A stretch of DNA of 64,000 nt from Phoenix dactylifera (Eukaryota > Streptophyta > Magnoliopsida > Arecales > Arecaceae). The position numbers and the translations under genes are program-made. The notes below the pieces were generated by a model that did not search any database, had not been told where the DNA came from, and saw only the letters and a program-made list of their open reading frames with translations. The stretch covers positions 39,227,668-39,291,667 of the forward strand of contig NC_052392.1 of the NCBI RefSeq assembly GCF_009389715.1. Reading direction: 5' to 3'. Positions 50,011 to 63,730 of this stretch are shown one piece after another (within the stretch, counting starts at the first letter, position 1; each line of letters starts with the position of its first letter).

Positions 50011-50014
50011 TTTA

Positions 50015-51284
50015 GTGTTTTGATGGACTCTAGGACATCCTCCTTGATGGATCTTCCTAGATGTGCCTCAAAGATGATCATTGTGCAGCCAGCAATAGGA
50101 GATTTTGGTATTAATTTCGACAGGCTACTTATTCATTGTATGCTTGATATTTTTTGATGACACCGATGATGATGATTTTTTGGAATCAGCTCCTTTTGCA
50201 AATAGCTTTCACTTCTCTCAGTTTTTAAAACAAAAATAGATTGTTTTCTGAGAGCAGATTGGGTCGGTCTTATTTTTAAATATATCACGCTAGATCCACG
50301 TCTTTCAACTCATTTTTATCTGGACAAATCAGACGCAACTTCACCAGATTTAATTCGACCAATTTCACGCCCCATCCAATTGGAACGTACCTGAGCAATT
50401 GGAACCATGCAGGAGCTCTAGAACAGGACGGTTAGGGCTTTCAGGCCCTGCTTGCTCCCTTGGTCAAATGTTCGTTTTGTGCAACGCATTGGTCTTACGA
50501 CAAGGTCAGCCAATTTGTGGAAATCAAGTGAAGACACTGCTTCATCATTATGTCTAAACTTTGTTGCAAAAATATGCAGTTTGAAGTAATTTACACAGGG
50601 CTAGCCCTGAAGCAAAATGTTAAATTTGGATCAAATATGAATCGGATATCAGGACCATCAATATCTGCGTCATTGGATATATTCATAACCAAACTTGTTT
50701 AAAATGGATATAAGTCAGAAAATTAAATATTATGACCACCAAATAAAAAATATCACCATGGTAAAGATAGATTAAGTAAATAATATATTAAATATAGTAG
50801 CTTATTTCTCATAAAACCTATATAAAATTATACATAAAATTAGATATTAGTCGGTTGCTCAAAGTTGTATTCATATCTGGATCGATTCAGATCCCACCGG
50901 ATATCATCTGGTACATAGCGCCCCACCAGCACATTGTAGCATCTGATCTGCAGGGCTGAGATGTTTATACTTAATATCATGTTTATTTTAACAAATATTT
51001 TAGCAACTTGGAAGCAAGAAAGAGTTCAATAATGCAATTGCATTATGAGCAGAAACATGATTTCACAGGCATAATCCTCCACATCTCCACAACACAGCGG
51101 AGGTAATTGTTTAACACCAAGCATTTTAAAAGATTGTTATGTTAATAAGAAAATGACTTGTGGCAGAAGATATCCGAGGAACATAAGAAATATCATAACA
51201 TTTTGTTCTGCACAATGCTATACCATAAAGATCAGCTGAAAATATAGGAGAGATGAGAGAATCTTTGTCACTCCTACCACATTA
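50015..51284. other. Convergent intergenic region between MLO and GDI
   Basis: Holds the probable 3' UTR of the - strand GDI gene on the right and no exon. 50200-50930 has ggatc/gatcc and gatatc words of a diverged MITE. Confidence 0.45.
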
Positions 51285-54200
51285 TCATTCTTCGGCAGCA
51301 CTTGCCGCACTCAGATCCACACTGAGATCCACATCCTGCAGTGATAAGAGAGCATTAGAACTTACTCAAACTTGTCTTAATTATATACTCATTGAGAATA
51401 TATGCTAGACTTCAGTATGAAGTGAAACAAGAGTGTTACAGGTGCAGGATGGTACTAAAGAGCTCCATTATAAAGTAAAGCAGAAATTTTAGAAACTAAA
51501 AATCTCGAAGATGCCCAGTAGAAGTACGATAGACTCAGAAAAAAGAGAACAAGTAACAGGTATCATCTTGAGATGGTATAATATGAAGAAAAACCAGAGG
51601 AGGACAGGTCCGGATTTGGTTAATAGAACAGAAGGGAAGATCTGCCAACATCTGGATCGGAGTTTACAGAGCAGGTGTTTTGTTGGAAGATCTAGTCCTT
51701 GATAGGAATAAACAAGCAAAGAACGCTACATGGATATCCCAGATAGCAGGGAGGCACTTAGAGCCAACCCATAAAAAATAAATATTGATTACTGGTTTTG
51801 GTTGCGGTTGTTTACAGATAATTTAATATGCAGTTCCATCTCAATATTTATATACATTTGTAAGTGACCAAGCAACAATGCTGCAGTAGCAGAACTTAAG
51901 GGGACCATATAGCACGGCATAGGTAAGGCATCAAAAAGTTGGCAGTAACCAGGGAAGAGTACTCTAGGTCGGGCACCTTCTTAGGTGGTTCTTTTGGCAT
52001 ATTGGAATCATCACAATTGCAAAGACAACCGGGCAGAGTATTCTAGATCAGGCACCATATTTGGTGGGCTTTTGATATACTGGACTCTTAACAATTGCAA
52101 AGCCAGTTGCTTAAAGAACTAAACCCAAGGAACTAATAGTGTGATAAGTATTTGTGCGTGGCTGTGCTTGGTTGGCTTCAAAGCATTACTCTGTAAGAGA
52201 AAGAAGGGTTCCAGGGAAATTGCATGCATGTGTTCTATGGAAGACAATTGCTTAGAGAAAGAAACCTAAGGAGACAACAGTGTGACAAGTATTTATATGT
52301 GTCTTGCCATGCTTGGCTTCACTTGAGAGCATTATCTTGTAAGAAGAAGGATTACAGAGAAAATAGGGCATAAAGACATGTCAAGGTCATTACCTTTCCA
52401 GTGATCATGCGATACATGTGAAGCACATCCATGACAGTTGACTCAAAATGTGTGGTACCATCGTAACTCTGCAGAGAGTGCACTTGTCAGTGAATGTCTG
52501 CAACATCAAAGCTAGAATAAGTATCATCAAGTCTTACAGTTGAGATGAAGCAATTATCCAGTGAGGGTTCATTGACAGGTACAAATCTGTCATAAGTATC
52601 AAAAAACAGCTCATCTACAGGCCCAAGAAGGTCAATTCCTGGCTTTAGTTCCATCTCCGGATGATCAGTCTCAGCTTCTGTTGAGACAAATGCAATGAAC
52701 TTCCCTTTTGGTGCAACATTGTGTGAATAAGAACAACAGAAGAGATACCTATAAAACCATAAAAAATGGAAATCACTGACTATGATAGGTGTTGCAGAAA
52801 TGGTAGAGAAATATTATTAAGAATTCAATGCATGACATGAAACTGATTAGTGCTTCATGGAAGAAGACTGACATGTCTGACTTGCGTCCCAGCTGCTTCT
52901 GTGGCAGAATAACTTGCACTGAATGAGAGCCATCAGTATTTGGGATGGGATGGCTCATAATAGCAATCGCCCTTGCAACCTTTCCAACCTTCCTGACCTG
53001 TGGCCAACAAGTGAAAGTGGTTTAGTTTTAGTGAATGGTCATTTATCTTCAAAACTCTTCCTATATAATCTATCACTAGTTCTGCTGCAATATGATGTTT
53101 TGAAACGCAAATGCTGCTGATCAACTCATATAGTGGCATATATTGTCCCAAAATAATGGAAACATATTTACATCCTAAATAAATCACAGATAGGGTACAA
53201 TCTAAGATGGCATCAGATAGAGTTTGTGAAAAAAACAAGAATATTTACCTTGTTTGGTAAGTAGGAAGGGTCACATACAACCTTCTTGCACTTAGCAGTT
53301 TCCCCTTCTGATGTCACGCCACAAACTTTTCCTTCAACATCAAATTCAACCTGGCCCAAGTGAACTTAATTCAATCAATCAGGAAAGATCTTCATTAAGC
53401 AGGACAAGCAAGTATCACTCCAAAATATTTGTATGATCATTTATAACTGCATTTATACATTCATAAATCATTAGAGGAGCCTCGGAGCAATGGTAAGGTT
53501 GCTCTATTATGACTTGCGTGTCACAGGTTCGAAACACAAAAACAGCGCCTCCACACGTGGGGTAAGGCTGCATACATCTGACCCTCCTCAAACTCTATAG
53601 TGGTAGGAGCCTAATGCGTTGGGACACCCTTCTTTTACTCTTTCGTAACACATTAAAAAACATGAGCATGTAAATAATAAAACACCTTGCACTCTGGTTT
53701 ATTTAACATGTACGTCCCACCATAAACAGCACTCAGGCGAGCAAAAGCCTGTAAGTCCAACAAACACCTCGAGTTAAATAGATGATATATTATAAAAATT
53801 AGAATGCATTCTGGAAATGACCAACCTGTGGTAGCTCTCCTAATCCATATAAAGGATAGATATATGGTGACCCTCCTTGAAAACGAGCCAGAGATTCTGA
53901 ATAAAGCTGTCACAAATGCCAGCCACCACTATTAGCAACAATTCTATCCCTCTGATTAGATACAAGAAGGATGATTCCTAGGAAGAGCACATGCCCATGA
54001 ACAAAGAGTAGTGATAAACTCAAAGCACGTACTTGGCAGCTCAGTTGAGTCCAGTATGGTGCATATTTTGCTAAAATGAAGGCTTTGAATACAAAGGCCT
54101 CTTCTGCTAAGTTTTTTTTTCAAAAAAAGGAAAAACAGAAAAGCACCTATGAAGTATCCAACAAATATCTATATCCGAGAAACAACTTGGAGAATGGAAG

Positions 54201-57200
54201 ACAGATGCTACCATATTTCAAGATTTAAACCCTGAAACATGAGAAGCAACTAACTATCCTAACTAGGGCATAAAGTTAAAATATGTCCTTGGAAAGCATT
54301 TCCACCTATGAGCAAGACTACATTATAGAATAATTGCATAGATAATCCATGCACATTCTCAAAAAGAATTAAGATACATATGAGAGAAGCACAAGAAAAA
54401 TGTTTGTATGTTATGCATCATATATTGATAATACATTTCAGCTCCAGTTCTCCACTCTCATGAAAAATCTTGAAAACAAATACAAAGAAAAGATCCGTTG
54501 TATGAGTGAAAGTTACAGCATTCTTATAAGAAGGCCAAATCGTTAACTATGATATGCGGCAAATGGATTCACTCACTTTCCTACTTTTGCGTCTTGAAAT
54601 GTCCAAAGAAGCTACACAACTTATTTTCCTCCTCAAAAAACTCAGATGGCTAAGTTTTATAATTGTTACCTATGTACCACAAAATAAAGATGATATATGC
54701 AACTAGTTCAATAGCTTTTCTATAAAAGCTGTAATCAGGTAACATGGAGGATGCTTGATGGCAATGGACTAAGACTTGGGAGGCATGACTTCATAATTTA
54801 AGTTTCTTGTGCTTTCTGAACCTATTTCTAGACAATTAACTGCTTAGCTGGTTGTATATATTGGGTAAGTCTAAAATCCATTAAACCCACTGGGGAGCAT
54901 GTGCAAAATAAAGAAAGAGAATGCCATCTTCATGGATCCAAAAATACAAAAGTTGAATTATGAATGGATAAAAAAATTAAAAGAAAAACTTAACAAATAA
55001 AAAATCTTACTGGACAATAGGGTTGTTTCAACCAATCAAGAAGAGTGTATGTAATTAGTGACAACCCCTACCTTCATCCTTTTTACGGTATCAAGTGCAG
55101 GTTCATCTAGATAGCGATCATCTCTATGAAGAGCCAGCGCATGACCAATGAAGTCCACTGTATTGTCATCCAGCCCATATTTGCTGATGGAAAAAAAAAA
55201 CAAAGGAAAAAAGGAAGCAGAATGAATTGCAAGAACAAGGCATAAACATACTACTAGATCTTATTGTGGTATCAAAGCATCCTGCTCATTTGTTTCTTAC
55301 AGAAAGTTACTAACGGACATGGAACAGGCTAAATTAAACACAGGAATCCAATGGCAACAACACAGCAATATTCATCACAGATACATATAAAGGCAATCAG
55401 GATTTGGTTAAGATATAGTTAAATTGCAACAGAAAGAACCTTATTTTAGATTGAGAGCATTTGACAAAAAGAGTCAAGAATGTGCCATGGATGGAGGTAT
55501 TCTTAAGAAAACATGTGATGTTCTGATATCTTATGAAATTCAAAACAAGAGCAGAAAATTGCTTGGTGGATGGAGGTGTTGCACTCTTAGAACATGTGAC
55601 ATTATGATATCTTATGGAGATCAAACAAAAGCAAGAGAATGTGTGGTGGATAGAGGTGCCTCCGTAGTTCTGCTATACAGGATTTAAAGAAGCTGCCTCA
55701 AGAAAATTTTGGTGAGGAGGCATGATGCCAGCTGAATAGCAGATTGCAGTTTCAAGAAAGGCAAGGGTTGTATCATGATGGTTTTTCTTCTAAAGATGCG
55801 ATTTTATAAAATAATTATTTATCCTCTCTGTCTCCCTCAAGATTCTTTCTTCTTAAATTCCTTATTTCGTTTTTGAATTTTCAAGTTGATCCCTTTTAGC
55901 ATGTTCCTAAGCTTCTTTAATCTCATGTAAATATCAATTTTAATCCCCTATTACTTTCCACTACAGGGCTCTTGCTTGGATGGTATCACCTCTTGCAATT
56001 TGGGCAAGGGAGCAGGGCTTCAATTCTGGGTGGAGTCAGCCACCTAAGGGTGGGTTGGTATAAGGCAGGAAAGGTAGGGATTACCCCCCCCCCAATTTCT
56101 CAAAAAAAAAGAAAAACTTTCCACACCTACCTTCAATGAGTAATATTTTGTTTTAGACTGTAGTTTAATTGTAAAATATATTCAGATTAACTGTAAAAAT
56201 TTCTCAAGTCAAGTTCTAGAACCTTTTGGCTGGTTTTTCTTAAAATTTAATATCTTATTGCTCATAAATGAATTCCACGATTATTGATTGACTTATTAAA
56301 TTGAGCCTTCCTTTTTCACTCGTTAAAATGCCATGGTAATGTTATTCTTTCAGCAAAGCAATATGTAAGACAAACAAGGAATTCCACAGAATATATCACA
56401 AACAAACATTATATTGCAAAAAGCAGAGCTTCATAATGTGGAAGTGATAGATATAGGTAACAGTAATTAGGTACCCACGAGATAAGTTCTCTAGTTGTCA
56501 CTCTCGTAAGATCCAATCCCTCATGTGTTTTTGGATCATTTTCATCATAATCCTGGACATAAATGAAAAATTTCCGAGCTCGGCGCTTCTCAAACAAACC
56601 CATCAGTGGAGATTTGAGAGCTTCTATATCAGTTGCAGGAACTTTGTGAATCTGTTTCAATAAAAAAAGAGCAGCAAGTATTAAACAAAAGAATCATCGA
56701 ACACTCAGAAATGGTAACAAATTAGCAAAATGCAAGGTTGCTTAAACATGGAAGCAACTAATAAAGCACGAGAACAAGTATACCTTTCCTTTATTAAAGA
56801 CATAGCTCCCATCCACTGCTTTGAAGGAAAGGTATTTTGTAACATCAGTATGAATGAGAACACGAACCAAAGTACCATTTGCCATCATGAACTAGTCAGA
56901 CAAACATTAGTTAATCAGTTATATTATCAAAGAATAAAAGAATAATAATAGAACACATGTACATCAACAAGATTGTCGTGAGCACTGCTAAATTGATAAG
57001 GCACTTAACAAAGCAAGTAAGCTTGTGTTGTGCCCTTTGACATTTTGATATGAAAGTCCGGCCAATAAATCATGGTTGCAAATACCAACATGGGCTTGCC
57101 CAAAATGAACATTTTAAAATCAGGGAGCTTAATCAAGTTGAATTCTTTCATTATAAGGTGTACATTTTAACCACAATTTGCTTGCCTAAAGATTATTCTT

Positions 57201-60200
57201 CTGCAAAGACATCAATTTTATGAAAAATGCAAAAAGACATATACTATTGAAAACATAAATAAGCAGAACCTTCGACTGATGGTGTTGTGGATCCGTAACA
57301 TAACAAAGTATGTGCTGTATTTTGTTAACTCTACAAAAGATACAGATTTTTAAAAGTCTTAATAGCACTTGTTCATATTTTTCACCTGCAAAGAGCTCTT
57401 TAACAGTATGGCACATAGACAGTGTCCACATGCTATGCTAGACAACAAAAATATCAAGCTTCATACAATCTAATTGGGTTTCGTGTAACGTGTGATTGTA
57501 ATTCACCACAGCTTGCATGTAAATCCAAGCACTGTAGATTGAAAATTGCTTCCATTTTCTTCTTGTTGCTTCCACCCAAGTTTTTCTTTTCCCCTTTTCT
57601 ACCCCTCTTCTAAATCCACAAGTTATGCCAAGGATCCTTTCGGACTATGTCCAGACTGGCAGTCTCTCATTAAATCTGTCTGAAATGTCTCAATACCTTA
57701 TCTAGTGAGCCTTAAGCAATCTATAGCTGGTTGGCTTTATAGATTAAATGCACACTAAAACCACCCCAAATATACAAATTTCTGAGTTGACACTCCCTAG
57801 CTTTCCTACATCTTAATATATTCTACTTTGTCAAACATGTCACATCTATGTGCCCTTCATATTGCCCAATGTTTCAATAAATATTCATAATTCACAGGTA
57901 TCCTGATGTTTTCTGCAAATAAAGATCGGAAGATGAAACTTATAAATGGATTTTGGATGTCTTTAAATAAACAGGCTTGTTATTTGGTTATCTCAAAGAG
58001 ACCTGATAAGGTCATAAGGATTGATTGAAAAGGCATTACAGCGACTTGCAACTTGAGCAGATATCAATTCACAGCCATGAAACTTCTGAAACATTTTTCT
58101 AAAGTACATCAATTCAACTTGCTTATCTTGTGTAGAATATGTTTGTTTACTTATGTTTAAAATATTTTATTGGATCCAGCTGTATTTAAGTTGAAATTAG
58201 ATGGAGCATTTAAGTAGATATGCATACCGATGAGTTCCAATGTGCCAGCCGTCATCTCGGAAGGTTAGAGATTATAGAGGTTAGGTTTGCTACAGATTAC
58301 AATTTTTTTTTTCTTTTTCCTTTTATATATCACTATGTTTATTATTAACTTCACTTATTGCTATTCTTAACAATTGATAAGGTTTGATTCTTATGATATT
58401 TCCATAATCCGTACAGTATGTAATACTTATTTTTCTTCATACCGTCTCTCATCTAATTACAAGAGAAATATATAATAGCATATGAAGAATCAAGAAATAT
58501 TTCGATTCTAAAATATGTATATGAGAACATTTTTCATACTACTAGATATGCCAGTTTTGACTTAGTTGATTTTCACCAGCTCTTTGGGTGTGAAGGCCAT
58601 TCTGTTAGACTAGGTTCAATTTCTTACAACACTCACTAACATTCTCACTTACATTCTAGTCGTGCAATACTTACCTACAGAGGTTCATCCTGTGAAACTA
58701 TGTCTTCCTCTATACTGTTCCATCTTGAAGCACAATGCAACTATAAAGCCTATACAGAAACAAATTATATAGAAAAATTTAGCATTGAATATGGAATATA
58801 ATAAATAGAAGTTCTTCAGGTTAAAAGTTTTAAATATCAGACACCTTTCTGGGAACCTCATGTCACACTATTATGAAATATACAAAAAGTTAAATTTTCT
58901 GATAAACAAGCAAGACAACCTTAGTTTTTTGAAACTTTGTAATAATGCAATCCAGGAAAGAAAGAGAAGAGGGAAACAATATAAATGAAAAATTTTAAAA
59001 TCTATGGCGCTACACAAACTGTATACTGGTTTAAGTGATTGTCAATCACTCTGCCCACCTCATATCACTAGTTTCATCATGACCATTTATCATTTTTATT
59101 AAAACAACTTATTGAAGTAGTCTACAAGCATGTTAGGTGAAATTCAGCTTTTACTACTGTGACATAATAAATCATGAATTGCAAGAGTGTCAAACAAACA
59201 GACCTTTGGGATCATGTCAACATTGTAATCTCTGCTAGGACCTAAATGTGTTGGCGGCTTATCGCTGCCCCTAAACCTTTTCCAGAGCTGCACAAGAAAG
59301 GATGCTTTAGTCAGTTAATATTGCTCAGGATAAGAATGTAATTTTTTTTTAAAAAAAAATATTTTTAATACATAGCATCAAGGATTTCATTTTGTCAGGC
59401 ATCTTGGTTAGTATCAGGCACCCACCTATATGATAAATAGAAAATATAGGACCTTATGATATAGTCCAGTATAAAGTGATAGATTCCAAGACATCGGATG
59501 TACAGCATTAATATATTGGCCAATATTTTCCAACTACCTTATTTTAGTTCCTTAAATAGATGTTTTGACTAATAAATATCAAAAATCAATGTGTAAAAAT
59601 ACTTGCAAATTTCAGATTTACATTATCCATCAAGATTTTGATATCTTCTAATATATCAGCCGAGAACTCCAAAAATCTTAGATCTTTCCAAGTTTTCTGA
59701 CCTTCTATCAGAGATGAGATAAACCATTCACCTCAGTCTTGGTCATCCGCCAAGATGATTGATATTTTACTCTTTAAAAGCTTAGACAGTGATATTCATC
59801 TTTAAGTTAAGAAAGAAATTACTGAATCGTTGTTATTTATATATTACACCAAATGGTCCCAAATTATAGTAACTGACAGTAACTTGTTGCTTGCTTTAGT
59901 CTAGCAGTGTTTTTGTCAGATGGTATGAGAACAACGTAAGACCATAAAGGAGATAGATTTAAGCATGTGTATATACTGTGCAGTATGCATCAGCTATTTA
60001 ACCATCCCAGATGTAAATTTTTCCAGGTCCTTGCCTGGATGAGATTAAGTGAAGATGACTCTCCTCCATAGTAATCATTCCTGTCCATGTGCAGGACCTG
60101 ATGCATAATGGCAAGTAAAGATATTGTTAGCAACCAATATAGCAAACTGCAGATATAAATTTTACAAATTTTAGAAGATTTTCATAAGTTCTCGTCAGAA

Positions 60201-61569
60201 TAGCCGCACAACATCTTCTTTCAAATCATGTATATATGCTCTTAAGTCTTAACAATAGCTAGAATAAAGTAAATACCCAATATCAGGTATTCATCTTTCA
60301 ATCACTCTGCTGAATTAATTTTTTTTCTTTTCCTGAAAACCAGCAAGAGTCATAAAAATGAAACAAAATCAAAAAAAAGTTTAGTTTGTTCTAGATAAAT
60401 CGATCAAAACTTTTCCTGGGCAGCAATGAAAGTGTTAAGCATCAGATTGAAAACATGCTGGAAACCAATAAATGACACAATTATGAAACACCCATGTTTA
60501 TCTCAACCTAAGGTTCTTTTTAGCTGTTTATAAAATTAGAAATGACTTAGGCGGACACTAATATTACTCAATCTGACGATAATCTCTGATCATGGTGACC
60601 TATAACAGTACAATAACAATGGTGATGTTCCTTTAAATCAGCACATAAAACTGATCAAGTTATGATTCATTCTTTTGATAAAATGCTAAGTTAGCACGAT
60701 TGAGCACAGAAAGAAAAGAAATTGTTATTTTTCTGAAGGCAGTAGAATAGCTTTTCATGGGTTCAGGGATGCCTGCTAGCAATGCAAGTATCATGAAGGA
60801 ATTGAGAGAAATGGACATATCTTAAGAAAATAAGGTCATCAAAGAAAACTAAGGTTGTATGTTCGCACACTAAAGCACATTCAACCAAGACTATACAGAA
60901 TAATTGAAAGCACAAGCATCACAAACCAGCAAGTAAACAAGAGTCTGACCTCAATCTAACACTGCTATAGGCATCATATCAAATCAAGTGATTAAAACAT
61001 TTTCACCACTATGGATCAATTAGAAAACCAAAAGATATTATAGGGACCACCAACAGAACTCCAATAACCTGTCATCCCACTTCTCAAGTATCACGTGAAT
61101 TGATAGATACCGCGCCCTTCATGCAAACGACTTATAGAATACTTGCTATAGATTTTTCATGTAGATAACGGGATACCACAAGAAATATCAAATCTTGATC
61201 AAAACCAGAACAATCCATTCAAAAAACACCCCAAGATGCAATCTTTTAAGGTCATTTCAGCTATCGATCATAACAATCATAATAAAATAAAGAAATAATC
61301 ACCAACACAACACAAAAGTAGCAGCCGGAAAAGAAGATCTTTTAGGAATCCAAACTCGACCGCCACCAGTTCTAATTACATGAACGGCATCGCCAACAGA
61401 TGATGAGAGCACCCAAGATTCAAAACAATGGATCGCGTCAAATCCAAATAATAAAACAGATCAAGAGAGGGAAAGAGAAGACCTTGAGGCCATCGACGGA
61501 GAGAAGGCCGCTGAGGATGCACTCCTTGAGCCCGGTCCCGAGGACTACCACATCGTATTCCTCATCCAT
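51285..61569 (-). CDS. GDI: Rab GDP dissociation inhibitor, intact, 444 aa
   Basis: Thirteen exons on the minus strand: 61483-61569, 60035-60097, 59204-59287, 56784-56891, 56479-56651, 55072-55183, 53826-53906, 53686-53748, 53249-53350, 52873-52997, 52538-52748, 52394-52468, 51285-51335; total 1,335 bases, all phases consistent, exactly the family's usual 444 residues. Cytosolic protein that extracts GDP-bound prenylated Rab GTPases from membranes and recycles them. Seen: [20 protein letters not shown] with the Rossmann-like GTGLKEC (~11-17), [120 protein letters not shown] and the C terminus [10 protein letters not shown]. Introns are long (intron 3 about 2.3 kb). Intron 2 needs a GC donor. 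The MULE at 61.9 kb lies about 300 bases upstream of the start. Confidence 0.96.
53477..53640 (+). mobile_element. tRNA-derived SINE (Au-like) in a GDI intron
   Basis: Inside the intron between exons 8 and 9 (53351-53685), antisense to GDI. It has an A-box region gagcaatggtaaggt, a B box ggttcgaaac (about 53527), then the Au-type body GTAAGGCTGCATACATCTGA, a gtggtaggagcctaatgcgt block and gggacacccttctttta at the 3' end. Order and wording match the widespread plant Au SINE family as I remember it. Ends are approximate. Confidence 0.75.
59288..60034 (-). other. GDI intron 2 with GC-AG splice sites
   Basis: Exon 2 must end ...AATCTCATCCAG at 60035 for the conserved LNLIQ|LWKRF junction. The next bases are GCAAGG, a typical strong GC donor context (CAG|GCAAG). 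No GT nearby would keep the frame or the conserved residues. The acceptor is TTGTGCAG before CTCTGG. Confidence 0.8.
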
Positions 61570-61874
61570 GGCGAGGCCGAGGGGAGCACACAGAGATGAG
61601 AGAGACTGAGGCGGAGAGAGGTCTCAATAAAAGAAAGGAAAAGGGAGAAGAGACGAGGAGGAGAAGAGGGAACAAAAGCAAGAGCAAGGTGGATGCCTTG
61701 CTGCTAAAGAAGCCAGCGGAGGACTCAATCGGACAAAGGAAAGCCGAAGGAAGGGGAGTTGACAAAACTATAGGGGAAAATGATGGACAAGATATTGGTT
61801 GTGGTCACCTACGGTGAGAATGTAGACGTTCTCCATGTCAAATTTTCCTCTTTTTTTTAGCATAGATAGTGGGC
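61570..61874 (-). promoter_or_regulatory. GDI 5' UTR and proximal promoter
   Basis: On the minus strand 61570-61720 is a pyrimidine-rich leader (CTCTCTC, CTCCTCCTC), typical of plant 5' UTRs. No clear TATA box. The outer end of the Mutator-like element starts at about 61875. Confidence 0.45.
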
Positions 61875-62441
61875 TAGAAGAAAAAAAACCTTTGTATTTT
61901 ATATAGAACTTCAAATACCTCCTACAAATCGAATTACTACAATATCAATCTTGCATTTTGCGTATTACTGTAATATGGTTCACCTCCTCCTAATTGGCAT
62001 CAGGACTTGTCGGAGATGCTTACGTGGCAGCCGATATAGATGGAGTTATATATGATGTGGACTTAGAAGTATATATAAAATTAATTATTTGATGTAGAAT
62101 TTATCTCCAGAAATGTTAAGGTTTGGAGAAAAGAAAGAAACATCATGAATCGATAAAAATGATAGTCTCACTATTGGCGGAGGAGGATGGAATGGAGGAG
62201 AAGGCGGTGGAAAGGAGGTCAACATATGTTCTAGCTCTTAGTCAGCCATGAGACTAAATTCACCAAATCCACCAAGAAACAAAGCTAAAAAAAAAAAAAT
62301 GGATGGCGGTAGTAATACTAGTTGGAACTTGGAAGCCTTTCTTCAACACCCCTCCAAAGTCACTATACAAAGCAATCAGATTTCTCCTATTCATCTCATA
62401 GTACAAAGACTGTCACCGCCGTAGTATTTCATCATGGATCA

Positions 62442-62949
62442 TTACGACGAACTCATCTCACAAGATATTGCTATGACCAACTTATCCCTCGTTAGTTGCT
62501 TGGATCCCTGCGACTGCACCGCAAATGTATGCAAGATAGTGTTATTTCTCACCTGGATTTTGGAATCCACAACACTGATCTGTGACTCCTTGAAAACTTG
62601 GATTACTTTGGGAATAGGATGGGCGTCCATTAGGCAACCCACTCAAACGATCGCCTCATTGTGCACATCCTAGCTTTGGGCACTACACCTACCTCTTGTG
62701 ATCCATCAATGTGGATTCCAACCATCACTCTCTCAGCCTCCATTTTCCTAGGTTTCTTCTAGAGCTCAGTAATGTAAGCTGTGGCATCATTAAGAAAAGA
62801 GGGGCCTTGTCCGTCCTTGAGATGTTTGACACTATGGCTCTGAGAGCATAGAACCTTTAGTTGAGCTTCTCCCTCCTCTGACGCTCAACTTCGACATGAT
62901 TAAGGGGCTTCTCTCTTCCATTTGCCAGTTGCTAGCCTCTCTTTCAGGG
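62442..62949 (-). pseudogene. bHLH transcription factor fragment (MYC/JAM type) inside the MULE
   Basis: On the minus strand the frame reads LANGREKPLNHVEVERQRR followed by EKLN, a TAA where Gln is expected, RFYALRAIVSNISRTDKA, a frame break, then DATAYITEL, a TAG, KKPRKMEAER. This is the basic region and helix-loop-helix of subgroup IIId/IIIe factors ([22 protein letters not shown]). About 200 bases later HPIPKVIQVFKESQISVVDS and TILHTFAVQSQGSKQLTRDK match their C-terminal ACT-like domain, ending near the usual stop. Stops, a frameshift and lost residues make it non-functional. The KKL.EMEAER-like linker favours the bHLH3/13/17 (JAM) branch, repressors in jasmonate signalling. The N-terminal MYC_N domain is absent. 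Confidence 0.82.
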
Positions 62950-63719
62950 CCTCTAGTTGTCCATTGCCCCCGGCCGCTCTTTTATGCATGAAGCCTCCAC
63001 ATTTGAATACACTGACACCCAATTGGACAACCAATAACCCGGAGGCCCTCAAAGTCACTCTGTCCTAAAAATTAATTTACCATGGCTATGACTACGACTA
63101 TGGTTACTGCTACTTCAGAGGTGGGAGCTGGCTCATTCAAGGGTCCTCCCTCACCTTGTTGCTATAAGGAACGAACATCTTGGGTGAGGGATCCACTTTG
63201 CAACCACCAATCATCAAAACATCGTTATCCAACAACTAACGGTGAAAATTTGTAGGGTGAGTACAAGTCTGACTCCAATTCAGCCCATTAACAATACCAT
63301 TTGGAGACCAGCACCGACACCATCTGATAATGATGATTTCTGCCATTTGGTTGGACCTCCAAATGATAGAGACTCGCGCTTCCCTCTTTCTCTCACCTCC
63401 TCCTCCCCTCCATCCTTCTCCTCTACCACCGATGAGAGTGCCATTTTTGCCAGTTTATGGCATCTCCTTCCCTTCTCCCAAATCCTAAACCTTGCTCTCA
63501 TGGAGATAACTTCTACATTAGGCAACTAAGTTTACATAGATACCTAAGTTCATGTTAGACATAACTCCTTCCATGTCAGCTACCACGTAGGCATCTCCGG
63601 CGAGCCCTAATCTGAAATGGGAGGAGGTGGACCATCTTGCAGGAATGTACAAAAATGTAAGGCTGATGTTGCAGCAATTTGATATATAGAGAGATATTTG
63701 CAATTCTATACAAAATGCA

Positions 63720-63730
63720 GGGGGGGGGGG
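63720..63730. repeat. 11-base poly-G run in the right TIR
   Basis: G11 where the left TIR has no such run, so it arose after the TIRs diverged. Confidence 0.8.

Noticed and set aside
62434..62673. 79-codon plus-strand frame
   Set aside because: Antisense of the bHLH C-terminal region in the MULE.
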